Under the pieces are notes generated by a model. That model saw nothing but the letters and a program-made list of their open reading frames with translations. It did no database searches and had not been told where the DNA came from. A stretch of 64,000 nt of DNA from Takakia lepidozioides (taxonomy: Eukaryota; Streptophyta; Takakiopsida; Takakiales; Takakiaceae). The stretch is taken from contig CM060731.1 in the NCBI GenBank assembly GCA_030704615.1, forward strand, positions 11,284,001 through 11,348,000. Direction: 5' to 3'. Made by a program: the position numbers and the translations under genes. Shown here piece after piece: positions 36,805 through 47,613 of the stretch; position 1 is the stretch's first letter; each line of letters begins with the position of its first letter.

Positions 36805-37739
36805 TGCCCACGGATACGAGTACAACCGTTAACAACATCCCTTGGATGTATCGCCTTACGATTTTTTTAATGGCAGCACTGGGGGGAGACAATGACATAG
36901 GATGCTCCAAGAGAGATGCACGCCTTGGATGCGAAGACGTTAACTAGGGTTAAAGATCCGGTGATCTTTTGGGTGACATCCAACTGGGAAATAACCGTGC
37001 GTGCTAGAGGCATACGGGACCCAGTCCAAATGAAGCTTTTTTGCCGGAACTTGGGAGGGCATTGGAGCTTAAACCAAACAAAGATTCGTCCGACTGCCTG
37101 AGGATCCGTGTGGTTGTGCCAGCGGAAAACGACCCATACAATCGCGAACTGATTGGGAGAGACATATTTCTGAGGAGTTGGAGGCCGCTAGCATCCGTTG
37201 GGAGGATATGAATGAGACGTATTGGGTGCCTCGTCGGGATGATGGGCCATTTCTTCCAGAGTTTGCGTAGAGACCCCTAGCAGCGAGGTGTTTGGACAAT
37301 TTCAAGGCTGCCATCACGAGTGTTCTAAAGTATTGGCTAACAACCATGGCATGACCAAGTTGCCCCTATTCCAGGGGTGTTCTTGCCACTTTCCAAACAT
37401 ATCGTATTTAATTGAAAAAATTGCATGCCGTAGCAAGAGTGACACCCCTGCTCTGACAATGTGGAAGAGAGTCAGCACTCGCCTAGAACGCTACGCATGA
37501 TAGCAAGGGTGACCACACAACACTGGGTCCCTCTTTGACCACTCGAGCCCAGGCTCGAGCTCTCCGTACTGGGGGGGCACGTCCTCTACACCCCTGATCT
37601 CTTCATCAACATCTGGAGATGACGACAACGAAGTAATAAATCTAGATGAGATGACTAGAAATGCTAGAAACGTAGGGAGTAGGCCAAAGGGAGGTCTCAG
37701 GTTGCAAAACACTTAAATGTGCAACCCACTGTATAGTCT

Positions 37740-38140
37740 ATCGTAATTTTGGAAAATACGAGGTTTATCCATTGAACCATTTTTGAATGACCTCATACTT
37801 GTTCGGTACCTGTTTGATGACATGTACAATATACTGGCAAAGTTTCAAAACAATCAAAAATTGCCGATTGAAGATACCATTGGTTCACCCATTGCAATAT
37901 TTTAAATCGAACTCATACTTGTCCGTACCTTTAAGAAGGCATGTACAATCCATGACAAAGTTTGAAAGCATTCAGAAATCGGCACATCAAGTAACCATTG
38001 GTTCCTCCTGTGAACCATTTTTTATTGATCTCATACTTGTCCGGTCCATATAAGAGGCATGTAGAACGTACTGGCAAAATTTCAAATCATTCAATTTTTT
38101 TTTTATCAAGGAACCTTTGGTTTATCCTTTTCACCATTAA
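37740..38140. repeat. Degenerate GGTTCACCC...CATACTTGTCCGG tandem repeat, block 1
   Basis: About three diverged units of roughly 105-115 bp share GGTTCACCC, GAACCATTTT, CTCATACTTGTCCGGTACC, GGCATGTACAA and GCAAAGTTTCAAA. Related units recur at 40265-40420, 40850-41360 and 41900-42090. No coding content. Confidence 0.75.
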
Positions 38141-38179
38141 CGATTAATCACAAATAAATGAACAGACGCATAAATCATT

Positions 38180-38430
38180 TGCCTCCAAATGATTTTGGTT
38201 CGCTTTGAGACTTGGCCAGTATCTTCAATGTACCATGAAAGAGGCCCCAGAGTAATATGAGATCAATCGAAATTTGTTCAATGGGCCGACGGATGGTTGC
38301 CCATCCAAATGATTTTTGTTCACTTTGAGACTTGGCCAGTGTGTTCAATGTACCCTCTAATAGGTCCCAGTGTAATATGAGATCAATCGAAATTCGTTCG
38401 ATGGGCCAATGAGGCGTTCAGTTGTCATCT
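38180..38430. repeat. GGATGGTTGCCCATCC / TTCGCTTTGAGACTTGGCCAG tandem units
   Basis: Two to three units of about 120-125 bp share GGATGGTTGCCCATCCAAAT, TTTGAGACTTGGCCAGT, TTCAATGT and GTAATATGAGATCAATCGAA. Similar units occur at 39050-39285 and 39890-40250. Confidence 0.75.
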
Positions 38431-38504
38431 AGTTTTTGTTCATTACGAAAAAGAAATCCTGCAATGCGTGCACGGCTATTGCACCCATTGAACGGATGTG
38501 GTTG

Positions 38505-39285
38505 AATCCCCTCTTTTTCCCGCATGTGCTTGAACATGTGTGTGACACATGTGCAGAGACACAACAGACGAATAAATCATTTGCCTCCCCATCGACATCA
38601 AGCCATTCCATAATGTAATTGAATTTAAATTAATTTTAAGCCAATAAATAGATTTGCACTGCCTTTCATTGGGGATTTCTGGCACGTATCGATTTTGTTT
38701 TTGGCTCAATTTTGTTCTGCAGTTTCCAGCATCCCACCACTACTCCCCCACCAAAATTTGGACCAATCAAAAATGCCCCCAAAAAAAAAGTGTTATCTTC
38801 GTTCACTATTGCAGAACTCTCTATAAAGAGTGCATGAAGTTGAACACAAATCAAGTTTGGAGTGCAAAACAGGGAAGAAACTGTGGTTTTGGGTCCAAAT
38901 GAATTATGTTCGTTCCCAAATTTGGCACGCACGTTGCATATGGCTACATTACACGCCTCATTCAAAAATCGAATGAAAAAAAATCATGAGCACGCGAAAC
39001 ACAGTCCAACAGGTCCCAAAGCAATAGCAGATACAACGGAATACATTCAACGGGTGAACGGATGGTTGCCCATCCAAATCATTATTGTTTGCTTCCAAAC
39101 TTTGCCAGTACGTTCGAGACACCCTCTCACAGGTCCCGGACTAATATCAGATCAATCAAAATTCATTCGATGGCTCAACGGATGGTTGGCCATCGAGATG
39201 ATTTTGGTTCGCTTTGAGACTTGGCCAGTATGTTCAATGTGCCATGGAAGAGGCCCTAGAGTAATATGAGATCAATCGAAATGAA
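38505..39285. repeat. Large direct duplication, copy A
   Basis: About 780 bp repeated in tandem at 39286-40112 with high identity, for example GCACGTATCGATTTTGTTTT near 38681 and 39517. Each copy includes CTCTATAAAGAGTGCATGAA, a TATA-like word. A more diverged third copy of its central part lies at 41440-41700. Confidence 0.85.
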
Positions 39286-40112
39286 GCCCCTGTTTTGCCC
39301 GCATATGCTTGAACATGTGTGTGACACGTATGCAGAGACACAACAGACGAATAAATCATTTGCCTCCCCATCGACACCAAGCCATTCCATAATGTAATTG
39401 AATTTAAATTAATTTTAAGCCGCATAAATGAAATGTACGAGTACACACCTGTTCCTGCTGGTCGTGAATTTATAGTGAAGCAATGTGGCAAGATAGTTTG
39501 CACTGCCTTTCATTGGGGGTTTCTGGCACGTATCGATTTTGTTTTTGGCTCAATTTTGTTCTGCGGCTTCCAGCATCCCACCACTACTCCCCCACAAAAA
39601 TTTGGACCAATCAAAAATGCCCCCAAAAAAAAAGTGTTATCTTCGTTCACTATTGCAAAACTCTCTATAAAGAGTGCATGAAGTTGAACACAAATCAAGT
39701 TTGGAGTGCAAAACAGGGAAGAAACTGTGGTTTTGGGTCCAAATGAATTATGTTCGTTCCCAAATTTGGCACGCACGTTGCATATGGCTACATTACACGC
39801 CCCATTCAAAAACCGAATGAAGAAAAAAAATCGTGAGCACGCGAAACACAGTCCAACATGTCCCAAAGCAATAGCAGATCCAACGGAATACATTCAACGT
39901 GAACGGATGGTTGCCCATCCAAATTATTATTGTTTGCTTCCAAACTTTGCCAGTACGTTTGAGACACCCTCTCACAGGTCCCGGACTAATATCAGATCAA
40001 TCAAAATTCATTCGATGGCTCAACGGATGGTTGGCCATCGAGATGATTTTGGTTCGCTTTGAGACTTGGCCGGTATGTTCAATGTGCCATGGAAGAGGCC
40101 CCAGAGTAATAT
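39286..40112. repeat. Large direct duplication, copy B
   Basis: Second tandem copy of 38505-39285, with about 45 extra bases near 39425-39470. Because the two copies differ little, the duplication is younger than most repeats around it. Confidence 0.85.
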
Positions 40113-40264
40113 GAGATCAATCAAAATTCTTTCAATGGGCCGACGGATGGTTGCGCATCCAAATGATTTTCGTTCGCTTTGAGATTTGGCCAGTGTGTTC
40201 AATGTACCCTCTGATAGGTCCCATTGTAATATGAGATCAATCGTTAACGATTAATCATGAATCA

Positions 40265-42090
40265 TCCAACAGGGGAACTGTTGGTTCACCCTTTGAACCA
40301 TTTAACATTGACATCATACTTGTCCAGTAACTTTAAGAGGGCATGTACAAGACACTCGCAAAGTTTCAAATGAATCCAAATCATTTGGCAGGGGAATGAT
40401 TGGTTCACCCATAGCCAATTTCAGGGGCTGAAATTGCCATTTATGGGGCTCGAATTGCCAATTTCAGGGGTTGGACTTGCAATTTGAGAGGCTGAAACTA
40501 CCATTCCAGGGGCTTCAATTGCCAATCTCAGGGGCTGCACTAGCAATTACCATTTCACAAGCTACAGTTGCAATTTGAGGGGCGGGAATTGTCATTTCAG
40601 GGGCTAGAAGTGCAATTTGAGGGGTTGAAATTATATTTCAGGGGCTTCAATTGCAATTTGAGGGGTTGGAATTGACAATTTCAAGGGCTCAAATTACAAT
40701 TTGAGGGGCGGCCGGGGTTGGTCATTTTAGGGATTGACATTACCAATTTTAAGGGCTTGAATTGTATTTTGAATTGTAATTCAAGGGTTACAATGGGCCA
40801 TTGGGGGGCTAGAATTACCAAAGCAATGACATCCAAAGCAATATAAAATCATTTGATAGCGGAATGATTGGTTCACCCTTTCAACCATTTTTTATTCACG
40901 TCATACTTGTCCGGTACTTGTAGGAGGGCATGTGGCTGACACTTGCAAAGCTTCAAAGCAATGTAAAATCATTTGATAGGGGAACAATTGGTTCACCCTG
41001 TCAACCATATTTTACTAACCTCATACTTGTTCGGTACCTTTAAAATGGCATGTGAAAGACACTTGCAAAGCTTTAAAGCACTCCAAAATCATTTGATGTG
41101 TTTATGATTGATTCACCCTTTTAACCATTTTAGATTGATTGGAAACTTGTGAAAGACCTGTAAGAGGGCATGTACAAGACACTTGCAAATTTCAAATCAA
41201 TTTAAAATCATTTGGTAGGGGGGACGATTGGTTCACCCTCTAAACCATTTTAGATTGATGTCATACTTCTCAAAGACGTGTAAGAGGGCATGTAGAAGAC
41301 ACTTGCAAAGTTTCGGAGCAATAAAATATCATTTCATCGGGAAAGTTTCCGTTCACTCTTTCATCCAATTTTGAATTGAACTAGATTTTTACTAAATAAA
41401 ATGATTTAGAGGGCATAGGATTGTGGGGCGCAATGAGTGTGGGTCGCAAGGATTTTGTTTTTGGCTTGATTTTGTTATGTGAGTTGAACCCTCACACCAC
41501 CACATCCTTGCCAAAAAATGTACCAAAGAAAATGTTTGGAAAAAAACGTTCATCCTTTGCTCTATGCTCTATATTACAGAACTCTCTATGAAGAGTGCAT
41601 GAAGTTGAAGATAACTTCACCTTGGAGTGCAAATGAGGGAATAAAACATGTTTTGGATGGAGACGATGTCTGTTCATGGTGATATTTTGCATGCAACTCT
41701 TCGTGTTGTTATCAAGTATATGGCTTTAGAATGGAATTAAAAACAATTCATGTGAAGGCGAAAGATTGTTTTTCCTTATGAATTTGAATAACCGATTCAA
41801 ACAACTTTGTTGAAGTTCAACTTTGGTCCATATGTGCTTAAGTACGTACAAATCACGTACATAAAGTTGCAAGCGAAGAAATAATCATTTGCCCCCCGAA
41901 CGACTCGTTAAACCTTTCAACCAATTTTCAATCATGAATCATTTAATAGGGGAACTATTGGTTCACCCTTAGAACCATTTTAGATTGACCTCATACTTGT
42001 CCGGTAATTTAAAGAGGACATGTACAACACACTCCCAAAGTTTCAAATCAATCTAAAATCATTTGGCAGGGGAACGATTGGTTCACCCAT
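40265..42090. repeat. Mixed repeat field: 110-bp units and a GGGGCTGAAATTGCAATTTG minisatellite
   Basis: The 110-bp GGTTCACCC/CATACTTGT family is present at 40265-40420, 40850-41360 and 41900-42090. Between 40420 and 40810 a minisatellite of about 25-32 bp repeats GAGGGGCT.GAATTGCAATTT and variants. The diverged third copy of the 780-bp unit lies at 41440-41700. I see no gene here. Confidence 0.7.
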
Positions 42091-42259
42091 TGACCCGGTG
42101 TACACTGTCACTCTTCAAGATTCGTGGGTGTGGTGCTTGATTATCCCATATGATGGACCCAGGTGCCATGGCCAAGTAACAAACCATTAAAACATTATGG
42201 TACGAGACAAACACAATTGAAAACAACATTTATTTAAACATGATGTACAGTCAGAGGTC

Positions 42260-43864
42260 TACAAGTTTCTATCCATCCTCTAGCAATTTTTGGGCTCAGG
42301 CCAATTGAATAGCCCCGTCATGAAACGCTTCACAACATTTTCTAGTTTGTACCGCAACTCTACTGTGTCTACACACAAGTTTTCCAGAGCGGAAGCAAAA
42401 CAGGTTCCAGTAGACATATCGTTGAACAGACTTGCATCGAACATGTTACCCCCATTTATTGCCTGGACTATCTTCCCAATTGCAAAGGTCTCTGATGGCA
42501 CGGTTAGAGGGGGCCTACGAGGTGTGCCATCTGACTGGTCATTGGCTACATTATGAACAATTGCAATTTCAGGTGCAATCCACCATCTATGTGCGAGTGT
42601 CTTTATCATCTTGTCTCTGCTCTCGAAAATGTACAACGTGGTTTTTGGGTCATCCGTCGTGGAGGCCATCCCTCAATCGCATACCCCGATGTACACATCT
42701 TCAGACCCTTGTGGAAAATGCAACAAGATGTTGTCGGGGGACATGTCGTTGTGCAAGAGGTGGTGATTATGGACGTTGAGCATGATGTGCAAAAACGCCC
42801 ATGCCAATTGGGTGCGATTATGTCGGAATGGAACCAGTCGGTTGACCTCCTGCATTTCTTAGCTCCGTCCCTTGTCGTTCCATTAACTCCCTGTTATCCC
42901 GATCATTCCCCCATTTCCTGTGAATACTCAACCATGATCGTATGGTCCCCCCATTCCACCAATGTGTGTAACATTTATTTCGACGTGGATGCAACGCAAA
43001 ATACTTTATGATGCCGAAATGATGAAACTTTACAGCCAACGCCCCATTGTTATGTTGGACTTTGGCAAGCTCAGCATTTGTTTCCCTGGGCGTTTTCCCT
43101 GCTAGCTCCCAAGATGGAGGAATGAATTGATCCCCAACAATTCTAACCCTCCGAATTGTACCATACCCTCCCTGTTTGGGCGCGTCGAGTTGTTGTATAT
43201 GTGCGTTTGTGGATATGTATCTCACGTTCAATGCCGCATCCGCGGACGAGGACCCTGCCTTCCATGGGAGTGGTTTTGTACGTCGTTTGGCGTGGGCCTT
43301 TGCCATGTCAGACCACCAATCCACAAGCATAAATAACTCCTCCTCCGAAGTTGGCATGCGACCTTCAGCTACAGGTGTTCTCGTAACAAACTTGTCCATG
43401 GTTTGCCTCAGATTCCATGTGGCATCATGGGCCCGGTCCTCCATTCATTTCGTGAACTGGAACTTCGCCCTGTCCTCCTCCCATTCATCCCCGGCCAAAG
43501 CCTCCCTCATTCTCATCTCCATATTGTGCTGGAATCTAAGGAACCCCTCATTCCCATGTCGGACATACAAAAGATTCAAACACATTATGTCATTGTCCTT
43601 AAAATAATCCAGCACTACTTGTTTCACCACCTTCGCGGCCTCTGCGCTTGGATAGACTTTTTTGTTGACCTGACTATCCCGTTTATGTGCATGTTTACGC
43701 TTTCTACATTTATGCCCACTTCCCGAGGAACCCCCTGACACTGCGTTTGAAGCAACGTTTCCGAACATAATGAAAGTACTCTGCGGAATAGACGCGGCTT
43801 CGTAACGGAAAACTAAACCCAGACTATTGATAACCTTATATACTAGCAGACCAATTTTCCTCAC
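42260..43864 (-). pseudogene. Protein-kinase-like cargo gene of the giant hAT
   Basis: Minus strand, about 500 residues. The start is MRKIGLLV (43864) or more likely MFGNVASNAVSGGSS (43768). The N-terminal part is basic and then helical. Kinase landmarks follow in order: glycine-rich loop QGGYGTIRRVRI (about 43171), ALAVKFHHFG with the ATP-binding Lys (about 43030), a hinge-like CYTHWWNGGTIRSW, catalytic loop HNDMSPDNILL (about 42750; Asp and Asn correctly spaced, Ser where Lys is usual), C-D-stop-G at 42678-42670 in place of DFG, and WIAPEIAIV (about 42576) as the APE motif. In-frame stops lie at 43445 and 42673 and a frameshift near 42850. The stop at 42673 is a TGA where TGG would give D-W-G. 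I do not recognise a host subfamily; its function in the element is unknown. Confidence 0.78.
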
Positions 43865-44059
43865 CCTCTATTGGTATAGTACCCAAAGCAAACTCTCCCG
43901 CAGTCCCAGGAAAAAAAAGACAAAACTCCTCCCCCCACACAAATCCACTTTCCCCCCCCCCCCCCCTCAGTCCTGGCCACCGAAGTTCAAACTCCAAGAA
44001 GCCCCAGAAACGCACTCACAGAGAGGGAAAAAAATGGGTTGGGAATGAGGGGTAGGCCC

Positions 44060-44067
44060 TTATATAC
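44060..44067 (-). promoter_or_regulatory. Putative TATA box of the kinase-like cargo gene
   Basis: On the minus strand, GCAGTATATAAGGGCC lies just inside the right array, 200-300 bp upstream of the kinase-like coding region. The layout mirrors the RING gene promoter (CTTATAAGGCC next to the internal array). Confidence 0.6.
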
Positions 44068-44082
44068 TGCCTGGAGAGGCCT

Positions 44083-44735
44083 GACGTGCGACCGCCTCTG
44101 TTGCCCATTCACGCCTCGTCACGAGTCCAGGGAGCGGTCGCACCTAATAACAAAAACGAAAAAGTCTGCGACCACACCCATTTAAAAAATAATTAAAAAT
44201 GTACGACCATCCCCTGCTGGTGGTCGCACCCATTTAAAAAATAATTAAAAATGTGCGACCATCCTCTGCTGGTGGTCGCATCTATTTAAAAAAAAATGAA
44301 AAAGTTGCGACCACCACCTGCTGCTGGTCGCACCTATTTAAAAAAAAAAAAATTGCGACCAACACCTGCGCACCCAATTTAAAAAAAAGAAAAAATGTGC
44401 GACCACCTTCTGCTTGTGGTCGCACCTATTAAAAAAAATTGAAAATGTTGCGACCACCACCTGCTGCTGGTCGTACCTATTTAAAAAAATAAATAAAATT
44501 GCGACCAACACCTGCTAGTGGTCGCACCCAATTTAAAAAAAAGAAAAAATGTGCGACCACCTTCTGCTTGTGGTCGCACCTATTAAAAAAAATGAAAATG
44601 TTGCGACCACCACCTGCTGGTGGTCGCACCCATTTAAAAAACAAGCAAAAATGTGCGACCACCCCCTTCTGGTAGTCGCACCTATTTAAAAAAATTAAAA
44701 ATTTGTCCGACCAACCTTTGCTGACGGTCGCATGA
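44083..44735 (-). repeat. Right subterminal array of palindromic repeats
   Basis: About ten units with GCGACCACC...CTGCTGGTGGTCGCA cores, in the same orientation as the internal array and inverted relative to the left array. Spacers are A-rich (ATTTAAAAAA). The unit nearest the kinase promoter (44087-44140) has a longer loop. Several neighbouring units are near-identical, suggesting recent tandem amplification. Confidence 0.9.
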
Positions 44736-44875
44736 TTGACAATATAAATCATAATATATGAATTTTACAGATAATTAATGAAGTCCACGTAATGAGGCCA
44801 CATTGGTTGCCACGTCGGTTCTCATAGTAAATAATCAATAGTAAAGTAAAAAAATAAACATATTTATGTACAGTA

Positions 44876-44972
44876 ACGTCGGTTTCGGACGTGACGTGAC
44901 ACACGTCCGGCGCTGACTTCGGACGTGACGCTGACGCGTCAACGCCACGTCACGTCCAAATTTGCAACTAGG
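44876..44972 (-). repeat. Right terminal and subterminal TGACG-rich region of the giant hAT
   Basis: Contains repeated GGACGTGACG and GCTGACGCGTC words and ends TTTGCAACTAGG. In reverse complement the end is CCTAGTTGCA, matching TAGGGTTGCA of the left end over GTTGCA. The exact 8-bp duplication follows at once. Confidence 0.7.
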
Positions 44973-44980
44973 CTTGGCTG
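44973..44980. repeat. 8-bp target-site duplication, right (CTTGGCTG)
   Basis: Exact match to 23594-23601. Confidence 0.88.
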
Positions 44981-45720
44981 GTGGAATAATACCATTAAGG
45001 CTGTGAATGTGTGGAGAGAAATTAAAGTACTTGTCGAGTAGCAAGACGTCTTGCCTATTGTACCAGTGGGTATAGTCGTGGGATTTTCAGATGTGATTTG
45101 AGCCATGCCCACATGTATTGTTTTCTCGATGGAATCGATGCTTGAGTCGAAGTACACGTGGGCAATGTTGTCTTGTCCGTAGATCCTGTGGAGAGCTGTC
45201 AATGTGTTTTTCTAAGAGTAAAGCATGTTCAAGTTTTTGGCAGTAACTGTGAGGGCATCCCGCTCGGCGATCGTCACTCTAGTAGTAGCTTGTATCCCTG
45301 TCATACTGATCTTTCGGGTACGAAGCTGAGGTTTGATGAGGGTGTATTGAATATGGACTTCCATTGTCATGATACGTTGTTTTGTGTCTTTCGACACAAG
45401 ATAGATGAACCCAAAATTTGCTTCAATGTTGGGTTTGATAACGTGGAGGATCGCGAACTCATCCCCATGCCCATAAGTCTCCAGAATGAAGTGTGCTGAT
45501 AGTTTGTAGCCAATTGTTCCTACAAGATTTCATTGGCTATATTGTACAGAGACAACTGTTCCGATGAGGCAGTCATGTCAAAGACTTTCACCACCTTTCC
45601 TTGTATGTATTCTCTGGTGGCCATTTCTAGCACAAAAGCCCTATCATTCCTAAGACGTGCAAGTCCATCCACCTCCGGGTGCAGAAGTTCAATTTTTAGG
45701 AGCCTTGACCATTAATCTAG
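44981..45720 (-). pseudogene. Upstream continuation of the coding-like sequence split by the giant hAT
   Basis: Minus-strand frames such as LHRIYGQDNIAHVYFDSS, EKTIHVGMAQITSE, HIHSLNGIIPPAK and, further up, EMATREYIQGKVVKVFDM look like coding sequence, with stops and shifts. The frame ending PPAK at the insertion site continues after the element, in phase, as GTLDRLRVENINQTF (about 23590-23540). It is therefore the same target as the Copia remnant at 21160-23593, or a gag-like segment fused to it. I do not recognise its family. Confidence 0.5.
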
Positions 45721-47608
45721 TAAGCAGGTTTGTTAGGCATACGATAAGAGGAAGGGATGAAAGAGACTTGGGTGATTATTTGTTAGTATAGCATAAAGCA
45801 CACTCACTACACGGGGGTTTCATTAAAAATAAATCAGTTCCAAAAGGGTAGTTACAAGGTTTATTTGTGAGTATATAAGGAGACACAAGCCAGGTGGTTG
45901 GATTGGATGGGAGAAGATATCAGATGTTTATGGCAGAAACAAAATTGTTCAAATGGTTTTTATTCATAGCTCTTGAGAAGACCACCAAGTAAATAATATA
46001 GTACATCATTGCCTTTTCCCAATGTCAAGGCTATTTTAGATGACGACCTATGTTTTGGTTGACTTAATTGGTAAAGATGTTTTTTCAAGATATATCTGAA
46101 CGCAAGGTGAAGCTGGATGTGAAGCATGGGAGTTTTACAAGTAGGTCTAGTACCTACAGATTTTGGGCTACATCTTGGTGACAATTTTCAAACAATGTCA
46201 GTTGAGCAGTACAGTTTAATCGACTATGTAGTCGAATGTGGTCACCATGTGGTGAGGCTCTAAAGTATTTAGTTGTGAAAACGTTGAAAATCACCACTAA
46301 GTGAATGATATAATTAGTATGAAGTTTGTTGCAGTTGAACATCGTTCTCACTACTCATAGTATATTGAAATATTTTCATTAGATATTTTCTGGATATTTA
46401 GTTGATTTTCAGTGAAACTTTCACTATATGAACTAATTATAGTGAAAGTTATGCTTGAAGATGATCAAACTTTGAACCAACAGCTTCTTGCTTGCAAAAC
46501 ATGCGTTTTACCGATTGAACTGAATTTCAACTATTAGCAGTAGTGTATTTCATTTTTTGTCGGTATGGTGAAATATCTACATTATAACCATACTAACAAG
46601 TATATATATATGTACAATTGAAACCTAGACCCGCTTCACGGGGCTGCAGGTAGTAAGTATAGCGGGGTTTGGATCCATTAGGTGGGTTTGGGTATTTGGT
46701 GATGATTTGTGTCCAAAACCGGGGGCTACTTGGGTCAGGACTGAGACCCCACAACCACGGTTATTTCCTCTTGCATGGTGAAATGAAATTATGTTTTACA
46801 CTTGTTTTGATAAGAGTTAATGTTTTTTGGATGTTATTTCTTCAAAATTTGTTCAATACTTTCAACATCCCATTGATTCAATGGTTAGGCCAAAAGGCTA
46901 GACTTTGCGCCTCAAGAAGAAATGCTTAATATTTTTGATCAACCCATTCCATATGGGATACCAATCCTTCATAAGGCAATTATGGGGTTGAACGTTTGGA
47001 CAACGTACTAGGATTTATCACACTTATTTTAAAATTATAATTTGTGCATAAAGAGCCCAATCACATAGAATGTGGTTTCTAATTTCTATATATATGCATT
47101 GACAATATATAAGGAATGCTAAAGTCATTCCATCATTGCATATCTAATCTTCTAGTTGACAAAAGATATGTGACAAAGAAAAAGAAATGTTTCTCTAAAC
47201 ATTAATGTGAACGTCAAAATGACTCTTAATTTATATACCGGCCTCGACCGATACTTTTCTCTTTCTCGATTCCAATCTGCTTCAATCACTTCCTTATCAG
47301 AGACAAACATGCACCATATTGAACTAGTAACGTGCATCTATAGAAGACATGATGATATTTTGTTTTGCTCCGAGTTGTGTGTGTGAATCCTAACAACCCT
47401 ACAATGGAGTGTTTGGATGAGAGGTAGCAAGTGGTTTGAAGACTTCCGCGATTTCATTTGATAAGAAAGCCATAGCCACAAATGACATACTTGCCACCCC
47501 CTCCAGCAAAGACCGGTAGAAGAATTACACTGCATGTCGGAAGATCCTTACAACTATCCATCCTCTTGAATACCTCCAAAGTCCTTAAATAAATTACATT
47601 AAGTAACC
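45721..47608. other. A+T-rich stretch, no recognised gene
   Basis: No coding motifs were found. The patch near 46620-46780 is GC-richer, with words such as CCCGCTTCACGGGGC, but shows no clear Pol III boxes. Confidence 0.55.
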
Positions 47609-47613
47609 ACTTG
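47609..47613. repeat. 5-bp target-site duplication ACTTG, left of Ty3 copy 2
   Basis: ACTTG precedes TGTCGCG and is repeated at 54489-54493 after CGCGACA. Confidence 0.9.

Larger units (their letters stand above)
28303..37715 (+). pseudogene. RING-finger cargo gene of the giant hAT, split by a Ty3 insertion
   Basis: The first segment is 28303-29972. It starts MAEDEDRGGHPRDDDNE with a basic PPKKKPKRARRK patch. A frameshift lies near 28610 and one in-frame TAG at 28979. A glutamate-rich, probably helical middle follows. The C2-C...H2...C-C finger is at about 29798-29935 (CTMC, CGHLFHPTC, CPDC), all eight ligands present, a RING-H2 type. Such fingers usually bind an E2 in ubiquitin ligases. The Ty3 element enters 12 residues after the finger. 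Coding-like sequence resumes at 36805 with stops and shifts (NKDSSDCLRIRVVVPAEND, RWEDMNETYWVPRRDDGPF) and fades near 37715. I know no named plant gene with this layout. Its role in the element is unknown; the ubiquitin link is inference from the finger alone. Confidence 0.7.
23602..44972. mobile_element. Giant composite hAT-superfamily transposon with RING and kinase-like cargo genes
   Basis: The element is 21,371 bp, or about 14.5 kb without the later Ty3 insertion. It is bounded by an exact 8-bp duplication (CTTGGCTG). The left end reads TAGGGTTGCACACG and the right end, in reverse complement, CCTAGTTGCAAATT; both share GTTGCA at positions 5-10, like hAT termini. Subterminal DNA on both sides is rich in TGACG/CGTCA words. 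Inside come a palindromic repeat array (23836-24405), a deleted hAT transposase (+), a second array in reverse orientation (27345-28108), a RING-finger gene (+), a long repeat-rich middle, a kinase-like gene (-) and a third array (44083-44735). Removing the element rejoins an open minus-strand frame of the target. The transposase family assignment rests on the BED-type finger and the C-terminal dimerisation region. An alternative is two adjacent hATs, but no duplication was found near 28110. Confidence 0.82.
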
